In this document: piece after piece, positions 15,945 to 23,593 of the stretch
Numbering within the stretch: the first letter of the stretch is position 1
Layout: every line of letters begins with the position of its first letter
Assembly: GCF_045528445.1 (NCBI RefSeq)
Contig: NZ_JBGQQU010000026.1
Location: forward strand, 1-51,076
DNA length: 51,076 bases
Direction: 5' to 3'
Origin: Desemzia sp045528445
GTDB lineage: Bacteria; Bacillota; Bacilli; Lactobacillales; Carnobacteriaceae
Notes under the pieces: model-generated
Databases searched by the model: none
Seen by the model: only the letters and a program-made list of their open reading frames with translations
Told to the model about the DNA's origin: nothing
Position numbers and translations under genes: made by a program

Positions 15945-16226
15945 ATGATTTTATCCATTTTATTTGCCATTTTCGCGTTGCTTTTATTGTATACAGCTTA
16001 TTTCTTCTTAACGATGAAAGCACAGGTGTTTCTTTACTATAAAAGCAGCGATGCTAGTGAACGAACAAAACCGATTTTTATGGGGTTCGGAGTCGGATTT
16101 TTATTATGCGGTCTCTTCTCTCTCTTTCTCACTTTCTTTTATACTATACCTCTGGCTTTTATTTTCTTAGGAATCGTTATGGTACTCATATTGGCCTTCT
16201 TAGTTTATTTGAACAAAAGTATGTAA
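15945..16226 (+). CDS. Small membrane protein, unknown function
   Basis: The 93-residue product is almost wholly hydrophobic. One membrane helix covers residues 2-22, then a short charged loop (KSSDASERTKP, near 35), then two closely spaced helices to the C-terminus (residues about 45-88). I chose the second of two adjacent ATG codons because AGGAGG lies 7 nt before it. It sits alone between 6S RNA and the universal stress gene, with its own promoter. I do not recognise a named family. Confidence 0.75.
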   Translation: MILSILFAIFALLLLYTAYFFLTMKAQVFLYYKSSDASERTKPIFMGFGVGFLLCGLFSLFLTFFYTIPLAFIFLGIVMVLILAFLVYLNKSM

Positions 16227-16403
16227 TCTAGATTGGTGGGATAGAATAATAGCGCCAGTAAACTAACCTTCCTCTTTTTCGTTTTTTTGAAAACGCTGCT
16301 CTTTTTATCGTTTCATTATGAAAATGAAAAAATAAACGTTATACTATAGATGAACAAAGCGTAGTTTCATTGCTTTCAATTGATATAGAATGGAGTGGTT
16401 TAT

Positions 16404-16865
16404 ATGTTACAACAATACAATCGAATTTTAGTGGCTATCGATGGTTCCAAAGAAGCTGAGTTAGCATTCAAAAAAGCGGTTCAAGTTGCCGTTCGAAACA
16501 ATGCTGCTTTACTGATCGCAAATGTCATTGATACAAAGGCTTTCCAAAGTCTTTCTACTTTCGATGGTTCCATGGCGGACAAAGCGAGTCAACAAGCAAA
16601 AACAACATTGGAAGAATATGTAAGATACGCTAAAAACCACCGTGTTAAAGACGTCAGTTATGTTATTGAATACGGTTCTCCAAAAGTATTGATCTCTAAA
16701 CAAATCCCTGAAGAACACAATGTTCATTTGATTATGTTAGGAGCCACTGGTTTAAGTGCTGTGGAACGAATCTTCATTGGATCCGTTTCAGAATACGTTA
16801 TCCGCAATGCTGCCTGTGATGTCTTAGTAGTACGTACCGATTTAGAAAATCAAGCGACAGACTAG
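16404..16865 (+). CDS. Universal stress protein (UspA family)
   Basis: This is a 153-residue cytoplasmic protein with the Usp fold. It starts YNRILVAIDGSKEAELAFKKA, the first strand with the ATP-contacting Asp, and ends with the nucleotide-binding signature GATGLSAVERIFIGSVSEY, which fits the G-x2-G-x9-G-S/T pattern of ATP-binding members. The start is the ATG at 16404, 7-8 nt after GGAG; an in-frame GTG three codons earlier is possible. It has a monocistronic layout with a terminator after it. The physiological role in this organism is not evident from the sequence. Confidence 0.9.
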   Translation: MLQQYNRILVAIDGSKEAELAFKKAVQVAVRNNAALLIANVIDTKAFQSLSTFDGSMADKASQQAKTTLEEYVRYAKNHRVKDVSYVIEYGSPKVLISKQIPEEHNVHLIMLGATGLSAVERIFIGSVSEYVIRNAACDVLVVRTDLENQATD

Positions 16866-16886
16866 TTGAAAAAAAATATTTTTGAT

Positions 16887-16920
16887 GGAGGCAGGATATT
16901 GTTCCTGTCTCTACTTTTTT
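16887..16920 (+). terminator. Terminator after the universal stress gene
   Basis: GAGGCAGGA and TCCTGTCTC pair with one wobble, followed by TACTTTTTT. Confidence 0.8.
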
Positions 16921-16978
16921 GTGGTTCGATTTATTGCGTAAAAGTTGGTTAATTAATGGTCTGTTCTCTTTTGTTTGA

Positions 16979-17343
16979 TTGAGCTTTGAGCTGTAGGAGT
17001 TATAGTCCCTATTACTGGCCGTATTTTTGGGTGGATTATGAGGTAGAATAGTTATAGCTCATGTTACTGCTTGTATTTTTGGGTGAATTGTGCAGTAGAC
17101 TGGTTATAGCTCATATTATTGTTCTTTTTTCTTGGTGGATTGTGCAGTAGGCGGACTTTAGCTCATATTATTGCTCTTTTTCTCTGATGGATTGTGAAGT
17201 AGACAATGTATAGCTTATATTATTATTCGTTTTTATTAGTCTATTGTGAGGTAAACAGGCTTTAACTCGTATTATCACTCGTTTTTTTCTGGTGAATTGT
17301 AAGCTAGAGAGGCTCTACCTTACAGTTCTGGTTATTTTTTCAT
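16979..17343 (+). repeat. Array of about seven degenerate 52-bp tandem repeats
   Basis: Units begin at 16979, 17031, 17083, 17135, 17187, 17239 and 17292, a spacing of 52 bp five times and 53 once. The common core is TGGATTGTGNAGTAGAC, then GTTATAGCTCATATTATTG, then a run of five to seven T. The end units are the most diverged, and weaker traces may extend on both sides. The period is not a multiple of three, and stops occur in all frames I followed, so it is not coding. It lies between convergent usp and ackA. I do not recognise it. Confidence 0.85.
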
Positions 17344-17374
17344 TCGTATTATTAGCTAGATGCCTTACAGTGCG

Positions 17375-17420
17375 AAAAAAGCACCTCACTATGAATTTTC
17401 TTCATAGTGAGGTGCTTTTA
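17375..17420. terminator. Strong bidirectional terminator hairpin
   Basis: A perfect 15-bp stem GCACCTCACTATGAA / TTCATAGTGAGGTGC around TTTTC, with AAAAAA before and TTTT after. It separates the tandem array from the structured modules. Confidence 0.85.
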
Positions 17421-17443
17421 GAATGCTCGATGAGCTCGAGCTC

Positions 17444-17567
17444 TTAGACGCGTTGCGCAAGGCAGACTTTCTATGGTTTCATTTATCCTTTTTGATGGTA
17501 AAGAACACCATCTAAAAGGATAAAGTGAAACCTACGAAAGCCTAAACGCCTTGTTTCACGCTCTTAT
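17444..17567 (-). repeat. Structured module A beside ackA
   Basis: Read on the minus strand (ackA direction): GAGCGTGAA at the 5' side and CGCAACGCGTCT at the 3' side. GCGT pairs with ACGC, then comes a GAA/GCA internal loop, then CAAGGC pairs with GCCTTG. After a GTTTA bulge a long hairpin follows, about 35 bp with mismatches (GGTTTCA/TGAAACC, TATCCTTTT/AAAAGGATA and GATGGT/ACCATC). The frame is shared with module B, but the central hairpin is unrelated in sequence. Confidence 0.8.
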
Positions 17568-17695
17568 TTAGACGCGTTGCGTAAGCCAGCTCTCTCTCCC
17601 AGTAGCCGAATGACAAATGTTAGGAAAAGCACCTAACTTTTAACATTCAGCTACTGTACAGAGAGCTAAACGGCTTACTTCACGCTCTTATTTTT
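17568..17695 (-). repeat. Structured module B, abutting the ackA stop
   Basis: It has the same frame as module A: GCGT-GAA-GTAAGCC on one side and GGCTTAC-GCA-ACGC on the other, with a GTTTA bulge. The inner hairpin is AGCTCTCT/AGAGAGCT, AGTAGC/GCTACT, GAATG/CATTC and GTTAGG/CCTAAC around AAAAGCA. The right border TTCACGCTCTTATTT runs into the ackA stop codon, and the same border sequence recurs between the two modules. It may act as the ackA 3' UTR. Confidence 0.8.
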
Positions 17696-18878
17696 TTAGT
17701 CGTTCTACGTCACGGGCGATCATGACTTCTTCGTCTGTTGGAATCAACAAGACTTTAACTTTTGAGTCGTCTGTTGAGATAATGCGTTCTTCGCCACGAA
17801 CGTTGTTTCTTTCGTCGTCGATTTCAGCACCAAACCAGTTGATACCATCGATAAGGATTTTACGAGTTTCAACTGAGTTTTCACCGATACCAGCCGTAAA
17901 GATGATTGCGTCTACTCCATTCATCAATGCTACGTATTGGCCAATGTATTTTTGAACTCGGTTATAGAAAATGTCTAAAGCTAATTGCGCTCTGTCGTCT
18001 CCTGCTTCAGCAGCATCTTCCACATCACGCATGTCGCTTGATACACCTGATAAACCAAGTAATCCAGATTTTTTGTTAAAGATATTGATCATTTCGTTAA
18101 TATCAGTAATACCTTCTTTTTCCATCAAGTATGGAATAATAGAAGCATCGATATCACCTGTACGAGTTCCCATTGTTACACCAGCTAAAGGAGTGAATCC
18201 CATAGATGTATCTACTGATTTTCCACCTTCAACAGCTGTAATAGAAGCACCATTACCTAAGTGGCAAGTGATCAATTTCAAGTCTTCTAGTGAACGTCCA
18301 AGCATATCTGCTGCACGTTCAGATACGTATTGATGAGAAGTACCATGTGCTCCATATTTACGAGCTGCATGTTTTTCATAGTATTCCATTGGTAAGCTGT
18401 ACAAGTAGTTTACAGCTGGCATTGAAGTGTGGAAAGAAGTATCAAATACCGCTACACTTGTGATGTTTGGCAATAATTTTTTAAATGCTTTGATTCCTGT
18501 TGCGTTTGCAGTATTGTGTAAAGGAGCTAAATCAGCTAATTGTTCAATTTTTGCTAATACATCGTTGTCGATAAGAGCAGATTCTTTAAAGTCTTCTCCC
18601 CCAGCAACTACACGATGTCCAACACCTTCGATTTCATCGTAGCTTGCGATAACGTTTAATTCAATTAATTTATCCAATACTTTTTGGATAGCAATTTCAT
18701 GGTTGTCGATGTCTTCTGTGATATTGTATTTTTCACCATTGTATTTTGTTGTAAAGATTGAATCTTTCAATCCGATTCTTTCAACGATCCCTGAAGCGAT
18801 TTCTTTTTCTTCAGGCATTTCAAACAACGTAAATTTTAAACTTGAACTACCTGCATTGATTGCAATTGTTTTTGACAT
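17688..18878 (-). CDS. ackA: Acetate kinase
   Basis: Acetate kinase interconverts acetyl phosphate plus ADP with acetate plus ATP. The 396-residue protein has the family start KTIAINAGSSSLKFTLF, the substrate region HRVVAGGEDF, HGTSHQYVS with the conserved His, HLGNGASI, and the late GIGENS motif. Length is normal. It starts 21 bp after the methyltransferase gene, in the ytxK-ackA order I recall from other Firmicutes, so one transcript is likely. It completes the pyruvate oxidase route to ATP. Confidence 0.97.
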   Translation of the reverse strand: MSKTIAINAGSSSLKFTLFEMPEEKEIASGIVERIGLKDSIFTTKYNGEKYNITEDIDNHEIAIQKVLDKLIELNVIASYDEIEGVGHRVVAGGEDFKESALIDNDVLAKIEQLADLAPLHNTANATGIKAFKKLLPNITSVAVFDTSFHTSMPAVNYLYSLPMEYYEKHAARKYGAHGTSHQYVSERAADMLGRSLEDLKLITCHLGNGASITAVEGGKSVDTSMGFTPLAGVTMGTRTGDIDASIIPYLMEKEGITDINEMINIFNKKSGLLGLSGVSSDMRDVEDAAEAGDDRAQLALDIFYNRVQKYIGQYVALMNGVDAIIFTAGIGENSVETRKILIDGINWFGAEIDDERNNVRGEERIISTDDSKVKVLLIPTDEEVMIARDVERLKK

Positions 18879-18899
18879 GTTTCTTCCCCTTTTCTTCTC

Positions 18900-19907
18900 T
18901 TACAAATTTTCTTTCTTCCAGCTATCCACTTCCTGCATAAATTTTAACATGGATTGTTGATTTTTCAAATCAGGAATGTTCCCAAGCAATACTTGTTTAG
19001 CTTGTTCTGCTTGGTCCCCATCTTTTTGAAGCAGTAAAATAGATCTTTGTGATTGTTCATTTGCAAATAATTCTTTTGGCAAATGCAACATACCTTGTAA
19101 ATATCCTGATTTTTGAATAGCTTTCATCAAAGATGCTGCTTCTGGTGTTTCAAACAATAGTTTCGGTACAAGAAATAAACCAAATGCATTTGGTTTCAAA
19201 TACTTCATACTTTGTTCAATCAGCAAATGATGGGCAAAGGAATGTCCTTCTTTTGCTGCCGATGTATAGGATTTCGCTCTTTCGTCAACTGGATAGTAGC
19301 CAATCGGTAAGTCACTCACCACTAAGTCTACCGGGTCTACTAATAGATCCTGAATAGCATCCTGATGGGTTAATTTAACGTTTTGTCTTTGGAGTCTTGT
19401 AGCCATAGCTGCTAAGTCAATGAGTAAATCATCATTTTCAATTCCTTCTGCTTCTACCTCAACATTGGCAGTCGCTAAAGCATTGTAAACTGTTGAAAGC
19501 AAATTGCCTGTACCAACAGTGGGATCTAGAATCCGCATTTTCGTCAAAGAAGTGTCTCGCACTTTTTCGATAAAATACACAAACATAAATCCGATAGCAT
19601 CTGGTGTCATTTGATGATTCGCCTGCACTTTGTCCTCTTTCAATCCTTTTAAGATTACTAATTGCAAACTTTTTCGGATGTCTTCAGGTTCCATGTCAGC
19701 TGTATTTGCACCTTGATAAATCTCTGTTAATTTATCTGCTGTTGCTGGATTTAAAATATTCTTCATTTCAGTAGGAATATTTTTTTCAATCAGATTGCTG
19801 CCTGATTCAGTCAGTGCTTCCAAGTATGAAAAATCAATTTCATTTCTTAACAATTGAACGGTACTATCTAATTGATTAAAAAGAGTTTCCATGTCTTTTT
19901 GAGACAA
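18900..19907 (-). CDS. Class I SAM-dependent methyltransferase, YtxK-like
   Basis: This protein of about 335 residues resembles the N6-adenine methyltransferase fold: a helical N-terminal domain, then RILDPTVGTGNLLSTV as SAM motif I (near residue 120), and DLVVSDLPIGYY near 200 in place of the usual DPPY or NPPY. The substrate is unknown. In Bacillus and lactic bacteria homologues (YtxK) lie upstream of ackA, often after competence genes; no com genes are visible here. I favour a TTG start at 19907, about 9 nt after AGAGG, because the TTG at 19916 touches the ribosome site. The ATG at 19892 remains possible. Confidence 0.8.
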   Translation of the reverse strand: MSQKDMETLFNQLDSTVQLLRNEIDFSYLEALTESGSNLIEKNIPTEMKNILNPATADKLTEIYQGANTADMEPEDIRKSLQLVILKGLKEDKVQANHQMTPDAIGFMFVYFIEKVRDTSLTKMRILDPTVGTGNLLSTVYNALATANVEVEAEGIENDDLLIDLAAMATRLQRQNVKLTHQDAIQDLLVDPVDLVVSDLPIGYYPVDERAKSYTSAAKEGHSFAHHLLIEQSMKYLKPNAFGLFLVPKLLFETPEAASLMKAIQKSGYLQGMLHLPKELFANEQSQRSILLLQKDGDQAEQAKQVLLGNIPDLKNQQSMLKFMQEVDSWKKENL

Positions 19908-19985
19908 AAAAATCAACCTCTCTTCCTCATACCTGTCTTTTACGTAAGATAAAAATTAGTCATTTGAATTCAAGACTACTTTATC

Positions 19986-20014
19986 ATTTTATCTAATCTG
20001 CACTATGTACACAA
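19986..20014 (-). promoter_or_regulatory. Probable promoter of the methyltransferase-ackA unit
   Basis: Minus-strand TTGTGT (20009-20014), a 17-nt spacer and TAAAAT (19986-19991). The rest of the gap up to 20186 shows no gene I can support. Confidence 0.45.
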
Positions 20015-20186
20015 GATACAAAGCGACTTATTGCATAGAATTAGACTTAAAGTTCTTGATTTCATCAATAAGTATACCTTATTCCATACAATATTGCTCT
20101 TATTGAGGACATGGCAAGGCACTTAATTTTTCGGGGGATTCACTTTTTTCTTTTAGAAGGTGTTCTTTAACATCTAAAAATAACTA

Positions 20187-20222
20187 AAATAGGGGAGTGA
20201 ACGATTGTCCACTCCCTTTTTT
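20187..20222 (-). terminator. Terminator of the rplU-prp-rpmA operon
   Basis: Minus-strand GGGAGTGGACAA / TTGTTCACTCCC-type stem, with A and T runs, directly past the rpmA stop. Confidence 0.88.
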
Positions 20223-20230
20223 GGATCTTA

Positions 20231-20515
20231 TTATTGAGCTACTGGGTATACAGAAACTTGTTTTTTGTCACGGCCTTTACGTTCGAAACGAACAACGCCG
20301 TCAACTTTAGCAAACAATGTGTCATCTCCGCCGATACCTACGTTAACTCCTGGGTAAATTTTAGTACCGCGTTGGCGGTATAAAATTGATCCACCTGAAA
20401 CAGTTTGACCATCAGCACGTTTAGCTCCTAAACGTTTTGATTGTGAGTCACGACCGTTAGCAGTAGATCCGCCCCCTTTTTTGTGAGCGAAGAATTGTAG
20501 ATTCATTTTCAACAT
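20231..20515 (-). CDS. rpmA: 50S ribosomal protein L27, with N-terminal extension removed by Prp
   Basis: L27 sits near the peptidyl-transferase centre of the large subunit, where its N-terminus reaches towards the tRNAs. The 94-residue precursor starts MLKMNLQFFAHKKGGG. The first nine residues end in LQFF, the Firmicutes-type extension that the protease Prp removes before Ala10 to expose AHKKGGGST. A good ribosome site (GGAGGTG, 8 nt) supports the extended start. The prp gene lies directly upstream in the same operon. Confidence 0.96.
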   Translation of the reverse strand: MLKMNLQFFAHKKGGGSTANGRDSQSKRLGAKRADGQTVSGGSILYRQRGTKIYPGVNVGIGGDDTLFAKVDGVVRFERKGRDKKQVSVYPVAQ

Positions 20516-20531
20516 TTGGAATGCACCTCCA

Positions 20532-20873
20532 TCATGATTTAATCTTTAATTGAATGTATTTAGAGTATTCTTCTGCTATTCCATTTAAGGAAATAAGCAG
20601 ACTCTCAAGCAACACTTGAGCTGTCTTCAACTGTTCTTCTGTTAAGTCTTGAATCAGTTCAACATATAAGTAGCCGCCTTCGACCTCATCATTTTGCTCG
20701 ATGATTGGAGCAACTCCAGTCAAGGTGATCAAGCTATTTGTAGTCCCAATCACTAACGCAGAAACAGCTGCACAAACGATGTCGCTGCCATAGGGTCCTG
20801 ACTCCGCATGTCCCGTCACTTCAAAAGAAACGATATTTCCTTTGTCATTTCGTTTAATAGATGCTTGAATCAA
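20532..20873 (-). CDS. prp: Ribosomal-processing cysteine protease Prp
   Basis: Prp (formerly YsxB) cuts the N-terminal extension from ribosomal protein L27. The 113-residue protein has the catalytic pair in GHAESGPYGSDIVCA: His22 and Cys34, the positions I recall for the Staphylococcus enzyme. The start is a TTG about 8 nt after AGAGGTG. It is placed between rplU and rpmA, the standard Firmicutes order, with gaps under 20 bp on each side, so enzyme and substrate are made from one mRNA. Confidence 0.92.
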   Translation of the reverse strand: MIQASIKRNDKGNIVSFEVTGHAESGPYGSDIVCAAVSALVIGTTNSLITLTGVAPIIEQNDEVEGGYLYVELIQDLTEEQLKTAQVLLESLLISLNGIAEEYSKYIQLKIKS

Positions 20874-20890
20874 TATGGATCACCTCTTTA

Positions 20891-21199
20891 TTATGCGTTG
20901 ATAGCATTGATGACAACTTTTGTATATGGTTGACGATGACCTTGTTTACGGTGACTGTGTTTTTTAGGTTTGTATTTGAAAGTAGTAACTTTCTTTTGTT
21001 TACCATGTTTTTCAACAGTTCCTTCAACAGTTGCGCCTTCGATGAATGGAGTTCCCACTTTAGTGTCTTCTCCACCAACTAAGATTACTTCGTCAAAATT
21101 GATTGTTTCGCCAGCTTCAACGTTTAATTTTTCAACGTAGATTGCTTGTCCAACCTCAACTTTTACTTGTTTACCACCTGTTTTAATAATTGCGTACAT
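20891..21199 (-). CDS. rplU: 50S ribosomal protein L21
   Basis: A 102-residue ribosomal protein that binds 23S rRNA in the large subunit. It starts MYAIIKTGGKQVKVEVGQAI and has the basic C-terminal region KKHSHRKQGHRQPYTKVVI typical of L21. A strong ribosome site, AGGAGGTG, precedes it. It is the first gene of the rplU-prp-rpmA operon and is preceded by a conserved leader with its own promoter. Confidence 0.97.
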   Translation of the reverse strand: MYAIIKTGGKQVKVEVGQAIYVEKLNVEAGETINFDEVILVGGEDTKVGTPFIEGATVEGTVEKHGKQKKVTTFKYKPKKHSHRKQGHRQPYTKVVINAINA

Positions 21200-21216
21200 T
21201 TATTCGCACCTCCTTA

Positions 21217-21305
21217 TTAGACTTAGACTCGCCGTTGTGAGTGCCGTAATGGACTTACAAACTCATTTCCGTGCGGTTGTAGTTGTGGTGCTACACATTT
21301 ACAAC
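21217..21305 (-). promoter_or_regulatory. L21 leader (ribosomal protein autoregulation motif)
   Basis: The 5' untranslated RNA before rplU contains GGCACTCACAACGGCGAGTC followed by TAAGTCTAATAAGGAGG, which matches my memory of the L21 leader found ahead of rplU in Bacillales and Lactobacillales. It pairs GCACCACAAC with GTTGTAGTTGTGG-type arms. Control by L21 itself is the accepted hypothesis for this motif. Confidence 0.7.
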
Positions 21306-21311
21306 ATTAAC

Positions 21312-21340
21312 ATCATACCAAAAACAAAAGAACCCGTCAA
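21312..21340 (-). promoter_or_regulatory. rplU operon promoter, inside the upstream terminator
   Basis: Minus-strand TTGACG (21335-21340), a 17-nt spacer and TATGAT (21312-21317). The -35 is the 3' arm of the terminator that ends the ABC transporter operon. Confidence 0.75.
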
Positions 21341-21371
21341 CGTATTTTTCTCATTGACAAGTTCTTTTTAT
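21329..21371 (-). terminator. Terminator of the amino-acid ABC transporter operon
   Basis: Minus-strand AGAACTTGTCAA pairs with TTGACGGGTTCT across an AT-rich loop, followed by TTTT, soon after the 21385 stop. Confidence 0.75.
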
Positions 21372-21384
21372 GTTTTATGTTTGA

Positions 21385-22056
21385 TCAAATAAAGGCATCA
21401 GATGGAACGGAACGAGTTCCGTATTGATCGGCAAAAGCCGTATCATGAGTAACGATTAAGATACCCGTTCCACTTGCGGCGATTTCTTGGATCATTTTTC
21501 CAACTCCGTCAGCAGTGTCTCGATCAAGAGCTGATGTTGGCTCGTCAAAGCACAAGATCTGCGGATTCAACATCATGGCACGTGCGATAGCAACCCGTTG
21601 TTGTTGTCCACCAGATAAAGTTCCAGGATACACATCTTTTTTATTTAAAATAGCCATTTGATTTAACAAAAGTTCTGCTTTTTTTATGGCTTCTTCTTTG
21701 GACAATAATTTCTGAGCTAGAGGAGCTTCAATACAATTTTCTAAGATCGTCAAATTAGGAAACAATTGATAATCCTGAAATACCATTCCGATTTGGTTGT
21801 TGTACACCATACGTTCTTTTTTTGGCACATAATCAGCTTTTCCATCAGTTTCGCGGCATAAGTAGGCATCATTAATAGCAATCGTCCCATTATCCGCTTT
21901 TTCCAGCTGATTCAACAGTCTCATGAACGTCGTTTTCCCAGTACCAGATTTCCCTATAAGATTCACTATTTCTCCTGTATCAATTGTAAAATCAAAATCT
22001 TTAATGATATTTACACTATTGAATTGTTTTGAAACATTCATTGCTTTCAATCCCAT
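21385..22056 (-). CDS. Amino-acid ABC transporter ATP-binding protein
   Basis: This is the cytoplasmic ATPase of a polar amino-acid importer (GlnQ/HisP class). The 223-residue protein has Walker A GKSGTGKTT, a Q-loop region (GMVFQDYQLFP), the signature LSGGQQQRVAIARAM, Walker B ILCFDEPTSALD and the switch histidine in IVTHD. It is the last gene of a four-gene operon with one permease and two binding proteins under a T-box leader. Substrate specificity cannot be read from this subunit; the leader points to histidine. Confidence 0.92.
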   Translation of the reverse strand: MGLKAMNVSKQFNSVNIIKDFDFTIDTGEIVNLIGKSGTGKTTFMRLLNQLEKADNGTIAINDAYLCRETDGKADYVPKKERMVYNNQIGMVFQDYQLFPNLTILENCIEAPLAQKLLSKEEAIKKAELLLNQMAILNKKDVYPGTLSGGQQQRVAIARAMMLNPQILCFDEPTSALDRDTADGVGKMIQEIAASGTGILIVTHDTAFADQYGTRSVPSDAFI

Positions 22057-22071
22057 GTTTAACCTTCTCCT

Positions 22072-22707
22072 TTAGTAATCTGATTTCTTCTCAATAACAT
22101 TTAAGAGCAACGTAATGATTCCCGTCACCACTAAATAAACGATTCCCACTGCTGCATATGGAATCAAAGAAGCATACGTGTTAGCAGCAATTTGACCGGC
22201 TCTTAATAATTCGCCTAATCCTAAAATATAAATCAATGAAGTATCTTTTACTAGAGAGATAACTTCATTTCCCACAGAAGGCAGCACTACCCGCATTACT
22301 TGCGGAATAATGATTTTTTTAAAGCCGTTTATTCTGCCGATTCCTAAAACTTTGATCGCTTCAAATTGACCATTTGGAACAGAAAGAATTCCGCCTCGAA
22401 AAATTTCAGCGTAATAAGCAGTATAATTAATAATAAATGTAAAAACAGCTGCTGGAAAACGTTCAAACGTGATCCCTATAAATGGCAGTCCAAAAAAGAC
22501 AACCATCAATTGCAATAGAAGCGGTGTTCCACGCATCACATAAATGTAGACTTGAATGATCCAAGAGATCCACTTAGGTGCATATACTCTAATGCAGGCA
22601 ATCAAAAATCCCAAAGGAATTGTCACAATCACGATAATAAAAAATAATAATAAGGTTGTCTGTAGTCCATCTAACAGACTGGGGGTTATCTCAGCAATCA
22701 AATCCAT
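22072..22707 (-). CDS. Amino-acid ABC transporter permease
   Basis: An integral membrane subunit of 211 residues, with about five helices (first at residues 13-35) and the permease-ATPase contact loop around YYAEIFRGGILSVPNGQFEA (about 91-110). This belongs to the HisM/GlnP class of polar amino-acid permeases. Only one permease gene is present, so it presumably forms a homodimer. It lies 15 bp before the ATPase gene and 28 bp after the second binding-protein gene. Confidence 0.92.
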   Translation of the reverse strand: MDLIAEITPSLLDGLQTTLLLFFIIVIVTIPLGFLIACIRVYAPKWISWIIQVYIYVMRGTPLLLQLMVVFFGLPFIGITFERFPAAVFTFIINYTAYYAEIFRGGILSVPNGQFEAIKVLGIGRINGFKKIIIPQVMRVVLPSVGNEVISLVKDTSLIYILGLGELLRAGQIAANTYASLIPYAAVGIVYLVVTGIITLLLNVIEKKSDY

Positions 22708-22735
22708 TTCTCACTCATCCTTTATTTAACTTAAT

Positions 22736-23545
22736 TTATTCAGCAATCCATCTGCCTTTGATTTCTTGCAATATTCCATCTTCTTCCATCTCAGCTAGTA
22801 CAGCATTCAGTTTATCGCGAAACTCTGTATCCGATTTTCTCAACCCTACTGCACTGTCTTCATAGCCGAAACCTTCTTCTAAAATGCGGTACTTCTCTTC
22901 CTCTTTTTGCTTCATGTAATAACGAGCATACGTTTCGCTGACTGCGATAGCTTCACTGCGTCCACTCTCCAAGTCATTGAAGACATCGTTGTACGAAGGG
23001 TATTGTACGATATCCCCGTCCGCAAATGTGTCCACGATGCCGGTCTCATGATTTTTCAATAAGTCAACCGTGCTGGAAGACTGTTGCGAGGCGACAATCT
23101 TCCCTGCCAAATCGTCCCAATTTTCAATTAAGCTGTCAGCCAGTACAACAAATACTTGTCCGCTGCTGTGATAAGGAGTACTGAAAGCTACCTTCTCTTC
23201 TCTTTCTTTAGTCATAGAATATCCGTTCCAGATAGCATCAATTTTCCCTGAATTCAATTCTGTTTCTTTCATTGCCCAATCAATGGGTTGAAATTCAATT
23301 TCTACATCCAAGCGATCTGCGGCTTCTTTTGCGAGATCAACATCTAAACCAACTAAGCGCCCTTCATTATCCCTAAATCCCATTGGTACAAAAGTATCAT
23401 CTAATCCTACAACAAAAGTGTCTCCTGGTTCACCTATAAAGATTTCTTCATTGTCCGCAGCAGTTGTATTTGCATTCCCACAAGCCATTAGAAGCAACGG
23501 AAACAGCAGTACACTGCCCATCGTTTTTATTTTTTTCAGTTTCAT
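22736..23545 (-). CDS. Amino-acid ABC transporter substrate-binding lipoprotein (second of a tandem pair)
   Basis: A 269-residue lipoprotein. The signal peptide MKLKKIKTMGSVLLFPLLLMAC ends in the lipobox LMAC with lipidation at about C22. The mature part is a type II periplasmic-binding fold of the polar amino-acid family (GLDDTFVPMGFRDNEGRLVG, then WNGYSMTKEREEKVAFSTPY). It is clearly paralogous to the gene just upstream (23594-24388), phrase by phrase. Two receptors for one permease may broaden affinity or specificity. It belongs to the T-box-controlled operon. Confidence 0.92.
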   Translation of the reverse strand: MKLKKIKTMGSVLLFPLLLMACGNANTTAADNEEIFIGEPGDTFVVGLDDTFVPMGFRDNEGRLVGLDVDLAKEAADRLDVEIEFQPIDWAMKETELNSGKIDAIWNGYSMTKEREEKVAFSTPYHSSGQVFVVLADSLIENWDDLAGKIVASQQSSSTVDLLKNHETGIVDTFADGDIVQYPSYNDVFNDLESGRSEAIAVSETYARYYMKQKEEEKYRILEEGFGYEDSAVGLRKSDTEFRDKLNAVLAEMEEDGILQEIKGRWIAE

Positions 23546-23593
23546 TTTGACACCCCCTAAAATGATTACTTAAAAATCATCAGCTGCTTTTTT

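Noticed and set aside
16979..17343. The 52-bp array as a CRISPR array
   Set aside because: Units are contiguous and degenerate along their whole length, with no constant repeat alternating with unique spacers and no cas genes.
17375..17420. The perfect hairpin near 17.4 kb as part of the structured modules
   Set aside because: It has the A and T runs of an ordinary bidirectional terminator and lacks the GCGT-GAA/GCA-ACGC frame.
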